In this document: positions 8,274-18,083 of the stretch, in pieces | How positions within the stretch are numbered: the stretch's first letter is position 1 | Layout of the letters: each line of letters begins with the position of its first letter | NCBI RefSeq assembly: GCF_028553805.1 | Contig: NZ_CP067140.1 | Location: 3,658,001 to 3,722,000 of the forward strand | DNA from: Paracoccus saliphilus | GTDB taxonomy: Bacteria > Pseudomonadota > Alphaproteobacteria > Rhodobacterales > Rhodobacteraceae | Reading direction: 5' to 3' | DNA length: 64,000 bases | Program-made: the position numbers and the translations under genes | The notes under the pieces: generated by a model | Told to the model about the DNA's origin: nothing | The model's input: the letters and a program-made list of their open reading frames with translations, nothing else | Database searches by the model: none

Positions 8274-9401
8274 TCAACCGAAACGCTCGGGACGGAAACT
8301 CTCCAGCATCGGGTGGCGGATCGACAGGCCCATTTCCTCGGCAAGCATCTCGCCCACGATCAGGCCAAGTGTTGCACCACTGTGACTGAAGGCGACATGG
8401 CAGCCTGGAAGCGCCGAAAGCTCTCCGAAAACCGGCTCGCCATCGCCGGGGATAGGCTTCGGACCAAGGTGAACACCTGCAACTTCGAGTTCGGGTATCG
8501 GGTTCAGAACCTTGCGGGCTTCCTCCAGCAGGCCGGTAACGGTTTCAAGGCGGGCCTCGAAACTGCCGTCCCCATGCACAACGACCTCGTCTTCCGACCA
8601 ACCTGAATCGAGGAAAAACGCCCCGTTCGGTGTCGGCCGGATCGCGACACGCGGTGTGTTCAGAACCGCACGCAACGGATGGGCCACGGGCCGGGTCTCG
8701 ACCAGCAGGGCGATGGGGCTGGCATCGCCTATTGTGATCGCATGACTGGCTAGCATCGCAGGCACCGAAGGGCCCGTCGCCAGCAGCACTGCATCGCCGG
8801 AGAACTCCCTGCCATCGGCGGCCCGTGCCCCGGTCGCCCTGCCCTCGGAAACGATCAACTCCGCCTTACCGGAATCGGTCACGATCCTGCTGCCAGCAGA
8901 GAGAAGCTCTTTCGCCATAAGCCTGATCAGTGAGGGCAGATCGATCCAGCCCTCATTCGCGTTCAGGATCGCGCCGGGCGCGGTCACGGCGTCGCCATTG
9001 ACCCCTACGATCCGTTCCACGACCTCGCCCCCCGACAAGAGTTCCGACTGGTAGCCCAGATCACGCTCGTAGCGATATACAGCCGCGATCTCGTTGCTCT
9101 CATCCGCCGCGTCCCATGTCAGCCCACCACCGAAACTGATCCAGTTCGCACCGGGATGGCGATCCGCAAGACAGCGATAGCGGTCGATCCCCGCCAACCG
9201 CAATCGATGATAAGGCAGCGAACGGCGGCGGGCGCTGTTCAGCCAGGCAAGTGACCGGCCTGACGCGCCCGAACCCAGGGGGCCATCGTTCAGCAGCGTG
9301 ACCGAGACGCCCATGCGGGCCAGATGAACGGCAGTGGATACGCCGAATATACCTCCGCCAATAATAACGGCGGATTCAATGGTCAGGGCGGCCGGTTGCA
9401 T
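8274..9401 (-). CDS. FAD-dependent oxidoreductase (DAO family)
   Basis: This 375-residue protein begins with the dinucleotide-binding motif AVIIGGGIFGVSTAVHLA and ends with FSHSGATLG, the C-terminal flavin contact of D-amino-acid oxidase-type enzymes. The family oxidises secondary or primary amines of amino acids (glycine/sarcosine oxidases, D-amino-acid dehydrogenases). The start at 9401 has a good AGGAG; a longer frame reaches 9524 but overlaps the next gene. It is the last gene of a leftward operon with an amino-acid ABC importer and a Gfo/Idh enzyme. Its substrate is probably the imported amine; a glycated or N-alkylated amino acid would suit the neighbouring frl-like genes, but that is inference. 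Confidence 0.75.
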   Translation of the reverse strand: MQPAALTIESAVIIGGGIFGVSTAVHLARMGVSVTLLNDGPLGSGASGRSLAWLNSARRRSLPYHRLRLAGIDRYRCLADRHPGANWISFGGGLTWDAADESNEIAAVYRYERDLGYQSELLSGGEVVERIVGVNGDAVTAPGAILNANEGWIDLPSLIRLMAKELLSAGSRIVTDSGKAELIVSEGRATGARAADGREFSGDAVLLATGPSVPAMLASHAITIGDASPIALLVETRPVAHPLRAVLNTPRVAIRPTPNGAFFLDSGWSEDEVVVHGDGSFEARLETVTGLLEEARKVLNPIPELEVAGVHLGPKPIPGDGEPVFGELSALPGCHVAFSHSGATLGLIVGEMLAEEMGLSIRHPMLESFRPERFG

Positions 9402-9451
9402 GGTGGTTCTCCTGTTATCTTGGTAATTCTTCTGGTGCCAACGGGACGGGC

Positions 9452-10462
9452 TCAGGTCGTGACCGGCTCCCATCCTCCACTTTCGGCAGCGCGAGTCAGG
9501 GCTTCGGTCGTGGCGGCATTGCAAATGGCATCCACAGGGCCGTTCAGCGCAGTTTCGCCGCTGCGGATCGCGCGGGAGAATTCCTCGGCCTGCAATTGGT
9601 ACTGGTTGGCGGGCGGTAGAATTTCAACCTGCCTGCCCTTGCCCAACAGGTCCGAACCGTCATCGATGACCAGCCTTGCCGCATGATCGGGCGGGCAATT
9701 GAAGGGCGCATCGAAGAGCATATAGCCCTCTGCACCGAGAACGGTCATTTGCTGCGCCAATGCGGATTGCGTGGCAACGGTAAAGTTCAAATGCGCACCA
9801 TCCGGGAACCGGATCACACCGCTGGTCAGCCGGTCGGTACCGAAGGCCGGATCACGGTCCATCACGGCGCAAACCGCCTCGGGTTCAGAGCCGAACAACC
9901 AGCGACCCGCCCGAACCGCGTAACAACCGATATCATACAGCCCGCCGCCGCCGATATCGGGTTTGTTTCGGACATTTTCGGGATCGGTATTGGAATAGCT
10001 GAACAGCACCTGGATCGCCGATGGCCTACCAATCCGACCCTCGCGCAGCAGATCACGCGCGCGCACCCATTGCGGATGGTGGCAAGTCATGAACGCTTCA
10101 GCCACTTGTCTTCCCGCAGTCGATGCCGCCTCGGCGACGTGCCTTGCCTCTGCCTCGGTCATGGCCAGCGGTTTTTCGCACAGCACATGCTTTCCCGCCT
10201 TCAATGCCTGTATCGTAACAGGCACATGCAGATGATTGGGCAGTGGATTGTACACTGCGTCGATCTCGGGATCGGCCAGCAATTCGTCATAACTACCATA
10301 AGCACTCTCGATCCCGAACTCACGGGCCACAATCCCGACACGGTCCCTCTGCCGGGAGGCGATTGCCCTCAGCTCGCAATTTGACGCAGCGTTCAGCGCG
10401 GGAATCATCGCCTTGATGCCGATTCCAGCAGTACTGAGAACGCCCCAGCGGATGGGTTCCAT
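9452..10462 (-). CDS. Gfo/Idh/MocA-family oxidoreductase
   Basis: This 336-residue protein has the N-terminal NAD(P)-binding fold (RWGVLSTAGIG), the signature GKHVLCEKPLAM with the conserved EKP lysine, and GGGGLYDIGCYAV with the D-x-G-x-Y/H element of the substrate domain. Members oxidise or reduce sugar carbonyls and polyols such as inositol, glucose and 1,5-anhydrofructose. The ATG at 10462 follows GGAGA; an upstream GTG at 10483 is in frame. It lies between the ABC transporter and DAO genes and probably processes the sugar part of the imported compound. Confidence 0.8.
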   Translation of the reverse strand: MEPIRWGVLSTAGIGIKAMIPALNAASNCELRAIASRQRDRVGIVAREFGIESAYGSYDELLADPEIDAVYNPLPNHLHVPVTIQALKAGKHVLCEKPLAMTEAEARHVAEAASTAGRQVAEAFMTCHHPQWVRARDLLREGRIGRPSAIQVLFSYSNTDPENVRNKPDIGGGGLYDIGCYAVRAGRWLFGSEPEAVCAVMDRDPAFGTDRLTSGVIRFPDGAHLNFTVATQSALAQQMTVLGAEGYMLFDAPFNCPPDHAARLVIDDGSDLLGKGRQVEILPPANQYQLQAEEFSRAIRSGETALNGPVDAICNAATTEALTRAAESGGWEPVTT

Positions 10463-10487
10463 ATCGATTTCTCCAGGTTTCACGTGA

Positions 10488-12002
10488 CTACAAGACTTCG
10501 GCGAAGAATTTCTTCAGCCGTTCGGTGCGTGGAGCCGTGAATAGTTGCTCGGGCGGACCGGCCTCCACGACCTGGCCTTCATCCATGAAAACGATCCGGT
10601 CGGCAACATGACGGGCAAAGCCCATTTCATGCGTAACGACCACCATTGTCATGCCCCGACGGCCCAGATCGGCCATCAGGTTCAGCACACCCTTGACCAG
10701 TTCCGGATCGAGCGCACTGGTGACTTCATCGAACAGCACGACCTCCGGCTCCATCGCCAGGGCGCGGGCGATAGCGACACGTTGCTGCTGCCCGCCCGAC
10801 AGATTGCTGGGCCGATGATCGCCACGCCCCTGTAGCCCCACCTCGGCCAACCGGGCGTCGGCGATCCGACGCGCCTCGTCACGACCGGTTCCCTTGATCT
10901 TGGTCAGCGCCAGCATGATGTTCTCGCGGGCGGTGTGATCCGGGAAAAGATTGAAATGCTGGAACACCATGCCGACCCGGGCACGAAGCTTTTCGGGTTT
11001 CATCTGCCGGATATCCTCGCCATCCAGCTTCATCACCCCTGCATTGCTTTCCACCAGCCGGTTAAGGCTGCGCAGCAAAGTCGATTTGCCCGAACCCGAT
11101 GGCCCGATGACACAAGTCACGGTGCCCTTGGGAACCTCGAGATCGATCCCCCTCAGCACCTCGAGGGCACCATAGCTCAGACGCAACCCCTCGACCGACA
11201 GGCTGCCGCCGCTGAACCGCGTTGTTTCGCGTTCTTGCGACACGGCGGTGTTCAATTCTTCGACCTCCTCCAAACCGCTGGAAGGCTGACCACGAGAGAT
11301 GCGCTTGCCGGTGCGCAGGCGGTGGTCGATGTAATTGACCAGATGGGTCAGAGGCACGGTGATAACCAGATAGAAGATCCCAGCAAGCAACAGGGGCGAC
11401 AGATTCCCCGTGACCACGGCAGCATCCTGTCCCACCCTGAAGATCTCGCGTTCGGACACCAGCAGCCCAAGGAAATAGATGAGGCTTGAATCCTTCACAT
11501 TGGAGATGAATTGATTCACCATGGCAGGAAGAACCCGGCGGATCCCCTGTGGCACGACGATCAGCCGCATTCCTTCGCTGTAGCTCATGGACAGAGCGCG
11601 GCAGGCCTCCATCTGGCCTGAGGGGACGCTTTGAATCCCGGCGCGAAAGATCTCGCCCATATAGGCGCCCGCAATTAGGCTGAGCGCCAGAATACCAAGT
11701 GGATAGGGCGAGGGTCCGAAAATCTCGCGACCGATCCCAGCGAAGCCCTGCCCGATCAGCAAAATGGTCACGATTGCAGGCAGACCACGGAAAATATCGG
11801 TATAGACCCGCGCCGGCCACCGCAGCCACGCCGCGCGCGAAATACCCATAACCGCCAGTATGACACCGATCATGATCCCGATCACCGTCGAGAAAGCTGC
11901 CAGAATAAGTGTGTTTTTCAGACCGACCGTCAGCATGATCGGCAGGATTTCGGCCATGGCGTCCCAGTCAAGGAACGTCCGGCGAAGGTTTTCCAGCCAC
12001 AT
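10488..12002 (-). CDS. Amino-acid-type ABC transporter, permease fused to ATPase
   Basis: This 504-residue fusion has a HisM/GlnP-type membrane domain in residues 1-230, with the EAA loop near 128-152 (SGQMEACRAL). After a linker of about 35 residues comes a GlnQ-type ATPase with Walker A GPSGSGKST at 300-308, LSGGQQQR signature and VVLFDEVTSALD Walker B. Separate genes are more usual for polar amino acid importers, but permease-ATPase fusions are known in this family. A binding protein gene lies directly upstream (12110-12934) with a hairpin between them. The pair should import an amino acid or amino-acid conjugate. Confidence 0.85.
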   Translation of the reverse strand: MWLENLRRTFLDWDAMAEILPIMLTVGLKNTLILAAFSTVIGIMIGVILAVMGISRAAWLRWPARVYTDIFRGLPAIVTILLIGQGFAGIGREIFGPSPYPLGILALSLIAGAYMGEIFRAGIQSVPSGQMEACRALSMSYSEGMRLIVVPQGIRRVLPAMVNQFISNVKDSSLIYFLGLLVSEREIFRVGQDAAVVTGNLSPLLLAGIFYLVITVPLTHLVNYIDHRLRTGKRISRGQPSSGLEEVEELNTAVSQERETTRFSGGSLSVEGLRLSYGALEVLRGIDLEVPKGTVTCVIGPSGSGKSTLLRSLNRLVESNAGVMKLDGEDIRQMKPEKLRARVGMVFQHFNLFPDHTARENIMLALTKIKGTGRDEARRIADARLAEVGLQGRGDHRPSNLSGGQQQRVAIARALAMEPEVVLFDEVTSALDPELVKGVLNLMADLGRRGMTMVVVTHEMGFARHVADRIVFMDEGQVVEAGPPEQLFTAPRTERLKKFFAEVL

Positions 12003-12060
12003 GAGAAGACCCTTTCAAAGAGATCGCGCCTGCATTCGCATCACGACATGAAACTCATCC

Positions 12061-12093
12061 CACCGGCTGCCGGTATGGTCACGGCAACCGGTG
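12061..12093 (-). other. Intergenic stem-loop between binding-protein and permease genes
   Basis: Arms caccggctgccg (12061-12072) and cggcaaccggtg (12082-12093) pair over 12 positions with one G-T pair and a 9-base loop. There is no T-tract. Hairpins here typically stabilise the upstream mRNA, giving more binding protein than permease. That role is inference. Confidence 0.5.
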
Positions 12094-12109
12094 ACGTGAT
12101 TGCCCAGGA

Positions 12110-12934
12110 TTACTCTTTCGGGAGATATTGCTCGGGCATCGGGGAGCCCGGGAACCATTTCTGGTAAAGGTCGCGCCAGACGCCTTCTTGCATCGCATCA
12201 TGCATCGCCTTGTTCAAAGCTTCGCGCAAGGCGTCATTGCCCGGCTTGACCGCGAAACCCGCCGGCGCATCGAAAGACGGGATATTCGCCTTGATTTTCA
12301 GTTCTTCATAACGCTCGCCATAGTCCTTGGCTGCCTCGTAATCGAGGAAATGCGCATCCACAGTGCCGTTATTCAGTGCAGCCACCCCGGTATTGTTGTC
12401 GGGGAACTGAACGATCGCAGCATCGGGGAAATTCTTTTTGGCATACATCTCCTGCAAGGTGCCCTGAACGACACCCAGCCGTTTACCTCCCAAGCTGGAC
12501 GTATCCTCGGTAATCGCCTCATCACCCGACAGTACCGAAAGATACCCTGCCAGATAGCCATCCGAGAAATCAACGACCTCCTCGCGCTGCTCGGTGATCC
12601 CGACCGCCGCAGCGGCAATGTCGAAACGGCCATTGGCCACTGACGGCAGCAAGGCTGCGAATTCCTGACCGGTGAACAGGATCTGATCCTCGGCGAAGCC
12701 GATCCGACCCAACACCTCCTTCAGGAACTCGATGTCGAACCCGGTGAATTCTCCCGTCGCAGTGGTGAACGCATAAGGCTTTGCATCGCCCAGTGTCCCG
12801 ACACTGACCGTCCCTGCCTGAATCAGGTTATAGGGATTGTCCTCATCTGCTTGCGCGCTCGCAATCGTTCCTCCGAACGCCAGCAATGCACCTGCCGCCA
12901 GCGACGCGAAACGCGTTGTCATCCCATAAAACAT
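12110..12934 (-). CDS. Amino-acid ABC transporter substrate-binding protein
   Basis: This 274-residue protein has a Sec signal peptide (about residues 1-28, cleaved near ASAQA). Its bacterial SBP family 3 fold shows in [22 protein letters not shown] and [20 protein letters not shown]. It binds a ligand in the periplasm and delivers it to the fused permease-ATPase downstream. The ATG at 12934 is preceded by GGGGAGGA. The divergent LacI gene and two palindromes at 12997-13032 lie directly upstream, so a carbon source probably induces it, consistent with a sugar-amine ligand. Confidence 0.85.
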   Translation of the reverse strand: MFYGMTTRFASLAAGALLAFGGTIASAQADEDNPYNLIQAGTVSVGTLGDAKPYAFTTATGEFTGFDIEFLKEVLGRIGFAEDQILFTGQEFAALLPSVANGRFDIAAAAVGITEQREEVVDFSDGYLAGYLSVLSGDEAITEDTSSLGGKRLGVVQGTLQEMYAKKNFPDAAIVQFPDNNTGVAALNNGTVDAHFLDYEAAKDYGERYEELKIKANIPSFDAPAGFAVKPGNDALREALNKAMHDAMQEGVWRDLYQKWFPGSPMPEQYLPKE

Positions 12935-12996
12935 CCCATTTCCTCCCCTTTTTCTCCGATCAACCGTCGATGAGTTCGAAATCGATCAAATCTTGA

Positions 12997-13032
12997 TTGA
13001 GACCGGTATCAACCGTAATGATACCGGTATCA
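12997..13032. promoter_or_regulatory. Paired LacI-type operators
   Basis: TGATACCGGTATCA (13019-13032) is a perfect 14-base palindrome with the central CG typical of LacI-family sites. ttgagaccggtatcaa (12997-13012) is a near copy. Their centres are 21 bases apart, two helical turns, which favours cooperative binding on one face. They sit 62 bases upstream of the binding-protein start and 77 upstream of the lacI start. Confidence 0.75.
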
Positions 13033-13109
13033 ATCTGTCAAGATATCACCTATTATTTGTTTCACACCAACTGTATAGGCATCGAAGCGGCAAGATCAGG
13101 CAATTGATT

Positions 13110-14177
13110 ATGAACAAGAAAAAAGGCTCGATAACGGTTGCGGACGTGGCGCGGGCAGCAAATGTATCTAAAGCCACGGCGGCTCGAGTACTGGGCGGTT
13201 ATGGCGTGGCCAGCGAATCAACCCGCCAGTCAGTCATCGAAGCGGCGGATCGCCTTGGGTATCAACCCAACGAATTGGCCCGATCCATGAGCACCGGACG
13301 AACCGGGCTGATTGGCGTAGTTGTCGGCGATATCGAAAACGCCTTCTTCAGCCGCGCGGTTCGCGGCATCAGCGATACGGCACGCGCAGCGGGCCTGAAT
13401 GTCATCATCGCGAATTCCGGAGAGAGGCCCGAGCAGGAACGCGAGATGGTCTCGGTTCTACTGCGACAGCGGGTGGCCGGGCTGATCGTTGCGCCGACCG
13501 ATGACCGGGATATTCGTCACCTGACGGACGCCATCAAGGCGGGAACGCCAGTCGTCACACTAGATCGCTGGGTTCCCGATCTCGGCGCTGATGGTGTATG
13601 CGGGGGGGATCATGCTGCTGCAACCGAGGTGACGGAGCATTTGTTAGTCAACGGTCACAGACGCATCGCCTATGTGACCGCGGTCGATCTGAAGGACGGA
13701 CGACTTTCAGGCCTGTCGGATATTCCCATCTCTGCCGTACGTGAAAGGGTGCACGGCTTCATGGATGCCATGCACGGGACGGGCATTACCAATTCCGCCT
13801 CATTTGTGCGGGGCGGAGCTGTGGACAGCCGTTCTATTGACGGCATCATCGACGAGCTGCTGACGGATGAGCAGCGCTTCACCGCGATACTTGCATCCGA
13901 CAGCCTTATTGGCGCCGAAATCTATCGCTCGCTTTCAGCGCGCGGGATACGGCTGCCCAAGGACATGTCGCTCGTCTCCTGGTTCGATGCGGACTGGACC
14001 CGCGTCACCTCACCCCCAGTTTCGGTCATCGACCAGCCGACATATCTATTCGGTCAAACCGCCGTCAAACGATTGATCGCTCGTCTGGAAGGTCAGGCAA
14101 CACCTCCAGATCAGATCGTAATTCCGACGCCATTCATAGATCGCGGCTCGACGGACAAATCCCGGACAACAAGTTGA
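13110..14177 (+). CDS. LacI-family transcriptional regulator (first copy)
   Basis: This 355-residue repressor has an N-terminal HTH (ITVADVARAANVSKATAARV), a hinge helix (NELARSMSTGRT) and a periplasmic-binding-protein-like sensor domain (GLIGVVVGDIENAFFSRAV). The ATG at 13110 places the HTH at the normal position; the frame is open further upstream. It is divergent from the amino-acid ABC operon, with paired palindromes between. Its recognition helix nearly matches that of the second LacI gene at 14222-15274, and the palindromes near both are alike, so cross-regulation is plausible. Confidence 0.85.
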   Translation: MNKKKGSITVADVARAANVSKATAARVLGGYGVASESTRQSVIEAADRLGYQPNELARSMSTGRTGLIGVVVGDIENAFFSRAVRGISDTARAAGLNVIIANSGERPEQEREMVSVLLRQRVAGLIVAPTDDRDIRHLTDAIKAGTPVVTLDRWVPDLGADGVCGGDHAAATEVTEHLLVNGHRRIAYVTAVDLKDGRLSGLSDIPISAVRERVHGFMDAMHGTGITNSASFVRGGAVDSRSIDGIIDELLTDEQRFTAILASDSLIGAEIYRSLSARGIRLPKDMSLVSWFDADWTRVTSPPVSVIDQPTYLFGQTAVKRLIARLEGQATPPDQIVIPTPFIDRGSTDKSRTTS

Positions 14178-14221
14178 CCCGGAACCGAACGGCTTCCCGT
14201 TGAGCACGCCCCGGCTCCGTC

Positions 14222-15274
14222 TCAGATCGGCGCCACCGATCCGCGGACGATCAGTTTGGTTGCGAATCTGCGATGCTGCGGCTCCGACATGTCCCCTTCG
14301 ATCCGCTTCAACAGGATTTCTGCAGCCAGCGGACCAATTTTGCTGATCGGCTGCGCTACCACGGTAATCTGGGGATCTATGAACGTGGCAAGGTCGAAAT
14401 CGTCGAAACCGACCAGAGATACATCCCGCGGCACCGAAAGCCCCATGGTTCGCAAACCGACCAGGGCTCCTTGAGTCATCAAGCTGTCGACCGTGAAGAT
14501 AGCGGTCGGCTTTTGTTCCTGGCTGAACAAGCGGATGGTTGCATCAACGGAGTGCTTGATCGTGGACTTGGACACGGCAATCAGACGCTCGTCAATTTCC
14601 ATACCATGCGACGTGAGCGATTGTCTGTAACCCGAAAGACGTTCCTGCGCAGTGAAAATGCGCGCCTCATCCCCCAGAAAGGCGATCCGCCGATGCCCGT
14701 TGGAGATCAGATAGTCAATCGCCTCGCGGGCACCGCCTTCGTTGTCGACCAAGATACTGTCGCAGGAAACTCCCTCCGCATAGCGGTCGATCATGATAAG
14801 GGGCGTGCCTTCGCGACTCATGCTTTCGAAATGTTTGGTTTCAGCAGCCGAAGTCGGCGCGACAATCATTCCCCGCACACTGAGCGCCCGCAAACTGTCG
14901 AGAAGTTCTTTCTCCTGCTCGACATCCTCTTCACTGCTGGCGATCAGGAGATTGTGCCGATGCTGCCGCAGATGCACATCCAGATCATGGGCAATTCGCG
15001 CGAAGAACGGGTTCTGAATGTCGCCCGGAATGAATCCAACCAGCGGCAGATCACCACGCCGCAATGCCTGCGCTACGCGATTTCCACGATAGCCCAACCG
15101 GTCGGCAGCTTCGAAAACCCGCAATGCCGCCTCGTCCCCGACATAGCCGTATCGGTTCAGGGCACGCGCGGCTGTCGCCCGCGAGACGTTGGCAGCGGCA
15201 GCAACCTCTTTCAGGGTGACTGTCTTGCGTGGCAAGGTTGAATCCTTTGTTACTGGCAGGACTACCCCCGCCAT
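14222..15274 (-). CDS. LacI-family transcriptional regulator (second copy)
   Basis: This 350-residue regulator has HTH VTLKEVAAAANVSRATAAR, hinge NRVAQALRRG and sensor domain PLVGFIPGDIQNPFFARI. It is convergent with the first lacI gene and divergent from the frl-like operon. The ATG at 15274 lacks a clear ribosome site. A TTG at 15235 (LPRKTVTLKEV) sits 7 bases after AAAGGA and may be the real start. It probably represses the operon starting at 15710 through the sites at 15534-15603, with a sugar phosphate or fructosamine as inducer. Confidence 0.85.
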   Translation of the reverse strand: MAGVVLPVTKDSTLPRKTVTLKEVAAAANVSRATAARALNRYGYVGDEAALRVFEAADRLGYRGNRVAQALRRGDLPLVGFIPGDIQNPFFARIAHDLDVHLRQHRHNLLIASSEEDVEQEKELLDSLRALSVRGMIVAPTSAAETKHFESMSREGTPLIMIDRYAEGVSCDSILVDNEGGAREAIDYLISNGHRRIAFLGDEARIFTAQERLSGYRQSLTSHGMEIDERLIAVSKSTIKHSVDATIRLFSQEQKPTAIFTVDSLMTQGALVGLRTMGLSVPRDVSLVGFDDFDLATFIDPQITVVAQPISKIGPLAAEILLKRIEGDMSEPQHRRFATKLIVRGSVAPI

Positions 15275-15533
15275 CGAGAAGATTTACTTGGGTAGCCGAT
15301 AACCACAATTAGAACCTCAAGGCAAACTGCATCCGAGAACCGAGAGTCAGTGAAATCGATTCTTGCCCCATCAGGCGTGGTCGTCGTTACGGTCGCGATA
15401 ACATCCTTGCTACCACGGCATGCGACCTCTCCAGAAATAATAGTTAATTACTTGTAATAGATATAAATATCTTAACTAAGAAAAAATTCTCCTCGACGCT
15501 TGCCAGAATGAGAATTTTATGTGACGCTAGTTA

Positions 15534-15603
15534 TGAGATCGGTATCACGCCTCTAGTCAAGGCTGCGCCGATTTTTTTAGAGCAGCGAATGAGATCGGTA
15601 TCA
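15534..15603. promoter_or_regulatory. Two LacI-type operators upstream of the frl-like operon
   Basis: TGAGATCGGTATCA occurs exactly at 15534-15547 and 15590-15603, centres 56 bases apart. It differs from the palindrome at 13019 in two positions. The gap 15275-15709 otherwise holds an AT-rich stretch (about 15430-15490) that may contain promoter elements for the divergent lacI and the rightward operon. I see no gene in it. Confidence 0.7.
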
Positions 15604-15709
15604 TAAATCATCTGATCAAGTAAAAGTTCACCGGCCGCCTGCACCACAACAGCCCTTCACATCGCTGAGCACTTATCGGGCCGGCAACTCAAAAGACAAG
15701 GAACGTGAG

Positions 15710-16723
15710 ATGCTAAACTTCGACAAGGATCGTTTTCTGACCATTCAGGGCGGCGCGGTCGGCATTGCCAACGACATGCGGAAGCTGGTCAGGGAACTCC
15801 TTTCCTCAGGGATCGAGAGAGTTTTCTTCATGGGTACGGGTGGCGTTCAGCTGCTGACGCTTCCGGCCATTGAACTGGCCTCGCGGCATTCCGTATTTCC
15901 CATCTCCGCGGCACTACCGGCGCAGGTCGTGCTGGACCCGCCAGCAGGCCTGGATGCCTCTGCCCTCGTCGTGCTGCCATCACTGTCAGGCACCACAAAG
16001 GAAAGTGTCGAACTGTTGGCGTTCCTCAAGAAGACCGGTGCAAGGACGCTGTCCCTGACCGGCCATTCCGACACCCCGTTAGCGCAACAGGCGGATTACA
16101 ATTTCACCAATTTCGCCGAAGACGACACTTCTTCCGAGTCCTTCTATCTGCAAACTCTCTTGCTGGTTCTGGCGATCCTGGATGAACGCGGCGAAATCAC
16201 GGATTATGACCGGATCGTCACCGAACTGGAACTGCTTCCGTCGCTGCTGGCCGATGCCAAGGAGGCATTCGAGCCCGAAGCCGCCCGGCTGGCGACAGAA
16301 ATCAAGGACGAGACATATCACATCTTTACTGGTTCCGGCTCGGTCTGGCCCGAAGCTCATTATTACGGCATGTGCATTCTGGAAGAAATGCAGTGGATCC
16401 GTACGCGCCCCGTTCATGCAGCAGATTTCTTCCATGGTACGCTGGAATTGGTTGAGCCCGGCGTTAGTGTCTTCGTATTCAAGGGTGAAGACGCCTACCG
16501 GCCGCTTTCCGAGCGTGTCGAGAACTTCGCCCGCCGCTACACCGACAAGGTACGTGTCCTCGATACGGCAAGCGTGAAACTGCCCGGCATCAGCGACGAT
16601 GTCCGCGCGATGATTTCCCCGATCCTGCTGGCCACCCTTCTGGAACGGCTGAGCGCGCATCTCGAGGTGCTACGCGATCATCCACTGACCACGCGACGCT
16701 ACTACAAGCGTGTCGAATACTGA
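15710..16723 (+). CDS. frlB: FrlB-like fructosamine-6-phosphate deglycase (SIS domain)
   Basis: This 337-residue protein has two SIS domains. The C-terminal half shows LEEMQWIRTRPVHAADFFHG, then LELVEPGVSVFVF and an ending RRYYKRVEY. The E225/E226 and H242 environment and the ending match E. coli FrlB and Salmonella FraB, which split fructoselysine- or fructoseasparagine-6-phosphate into glucose-6-phosphate and the amino acid. It heads an operon with an ABC transporter and FrlC- and FrlD-like genes, which supports a deglycase rather than a glucosamine-phosphate isomerase role. LacI-type sites lie 100-180 bases upstream. The amino acid moiety cannot be told from sequence. Name by homology to the frl system. 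Confidence 0.75.
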   Translation: MLNFDKDRFLTIQGGAVGIANDMRKLVRELLSSGIERVFFMGTGGVQLLTLPAIELASRHSVFPISAALPAQVVLDPPAGLDASALVVLPSLSGTTKESVELLAFLKKTGARTLSLTGHSDTPLAQQADYNFTNFAEDDTSSESFYLQTLLLVLAILDERGEITDYDRIVTELELLPSLLADAKEAFEPEAARLATEIKDETYHIFTGSGSVWPEAHYYGMCILEEMQWIRTRPVHAADFFHGTLELVEPGVSVFVFKGEDAYRPLSERVENFARRYTDKVRVLDTASVKLPGISDDVRAMISPILLATLLERLSAHLEVLRDHPLTTRRYYKRVEY

Positions 16724-16751
16724 TCACCACCAACAACAAGGGAGAGTAACA

Positions 16752-18071
16752 ATGAAAACAAGCAAGCATATCAAGACACTTCTGCTGTCGGCATGCTCGA
16801 TCTCCGGCCTGGTCTTGGCGAATCCTGCGGCGGCAGAAGTCGTCGTCGCAGATCCCGATGCACAGGTCGATCACAGTGGTACCCTGTCGATCCTGACGAA
16901 GTTCGGTTCTCAGCAATTGTCACCCTATTTCGTCGACATCGCTGAAAAATACCAGGAACTGCATCCGGACGTCTCAATCGAGCTCATCCAGGAAACCGAC
17001 GACAGCGTGAAAGACAAGACCAAGACACTGGTCGCGACGAACTCCCTCCCCGACATCTTTTTCACCTGGACGGGAACCTGGGGCGGAAACTTCATCCGCG
17101 GTGATCGCGCTGTCGATCTGACCCCTGTCGTCGGCCCGGACTCGGAATGGGGCAAGACCCTGACTCCGGCCGCATTGGACGCTTTCGTCTATAATGACCG
17201 CAATTTTGGCGTCCCGCTGTACCTCGACGCCAAATTCATGGGATACAATAAGAAAATCTTTGCTGATGTCGGAGTTGAGGTTCCGGAAAGTTTCGAAGAA
17301 CTCCTGGTGGCATGCGACAGCATTCACGAAGCGGGCATCACCCCTGTCTCGTTGGGAAACAAAGAATCCTGGCCTGTTGTACATTACCTCGGCCAGTTGC
17401 TCGTCTATAACGTGCCGGTCGCGACGCTCGAAAAAGATTTCGACCCGAGCACGGCAGAATACAGCGATCCCGGCTATGTCGCATCACTCCAGCAATTCGA
17501 CGAGTTTCGTCAACGCTGCACTGATGGCGCCCCCAATGGTACCTCTTACGAAACCGCGGTACAGGCCTTCAGCGACGAGAGATCTGCCATGTACTACCAG
17601 GAGATCCTCGAATTTGATGAATCCGCCACCGAGGAAACCACGATGAAGCCCGAAGATTTTGGGTTCTTCAAACTGCCCGTCCCCGAGGGTGCCAAGGGCG
17701 ATCCGGACGCCATTGAAGGTGCTCCTGAAGGCTATATGGTCAGCGCGGCCTCGGACAATATTCCGCTTGCCATAGATTTCCTCAAATTCGTGACATCACA
17801 GGAAAACGGCAAGATCCTTTCGGCCAGCCCCTATGGTCAGCCCAGTGCGGTGATCGGCGGTTCGGACGAGACGACGATGAATCCGAATGTCGTGGCGGGA
17901 ATGGCCGATATCGACAAGGCCAGCTACCTGATGCCCTGGCTCGATACGGTGAACCACCCGCGTGTCGCGGCGGCCTGGCTGTCCGGCCTGCAATCGCTGA
18001 CCGGCGGCAGCATGGCCCCCGAAGAAGTCATGAGCGCGGTGCGCGACGCGGCTTCGGCGGCCCGGCAGTAA
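16752..18071 (+). CDS. CUT1-type ABC transporter sugar-binding protein
   Basis: This 439-residue exported protein has a signal peptide ending near ANPAAAE and the family 1 extracellular solute-binding pattern (GTLSILTKFGS, IFFTWTGTWGG, FGVPLYLDAKFMGYNKKIF). The ATG at 16752 has GGAGAG nine bases upstream; an in-frame ATG at 16710 is poorer. Two permeases follow and the ATPase is the last gene of the run. In the frl context it should bind a fructosamine or related glycoside. E. coli instead uses the permease FrlA. Confidence 0.85.
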   Translation: MKTSKHIKTLLLSACSISGLVLANPAAAEVVVADPDAQVDHSGTLSILTKFGSQQLSPYFVDIAEKYQELHPDVSIELIQETDDSVKDKTKTLVATNSLPDIFFTWTGTWGGNFIRGDRAVDLTPVVGPDSEWGKTLTPAALDAFVYNDRNFGVPLYLDAKFMGYNKKIFADVGVEVPESFEELLVACDSIHEAGITPVSLGNKESWPVVHYLGQLLVYNVPVATLEKDFDPSTAEYSDPGYVASLQQFDEFRQRCTDGAPNGTSYETAVQAFSDERSAMYYQEILEFDESATEETTMKPEDFGFFKLPVPEGAKGDPDAIEGAPEGYMVSAASDNIPLAIDFLKFVTSQENGKILSASPYGQPSAVIGGSDETTMNPNVVAGMADIDKASYLMPWLDTVNHPRVAAAWLSGLQSLTGGSMAPEEVMSAVRDAASAARQ

Positions 18072-18083
18072 GCGGTCCGGGCC

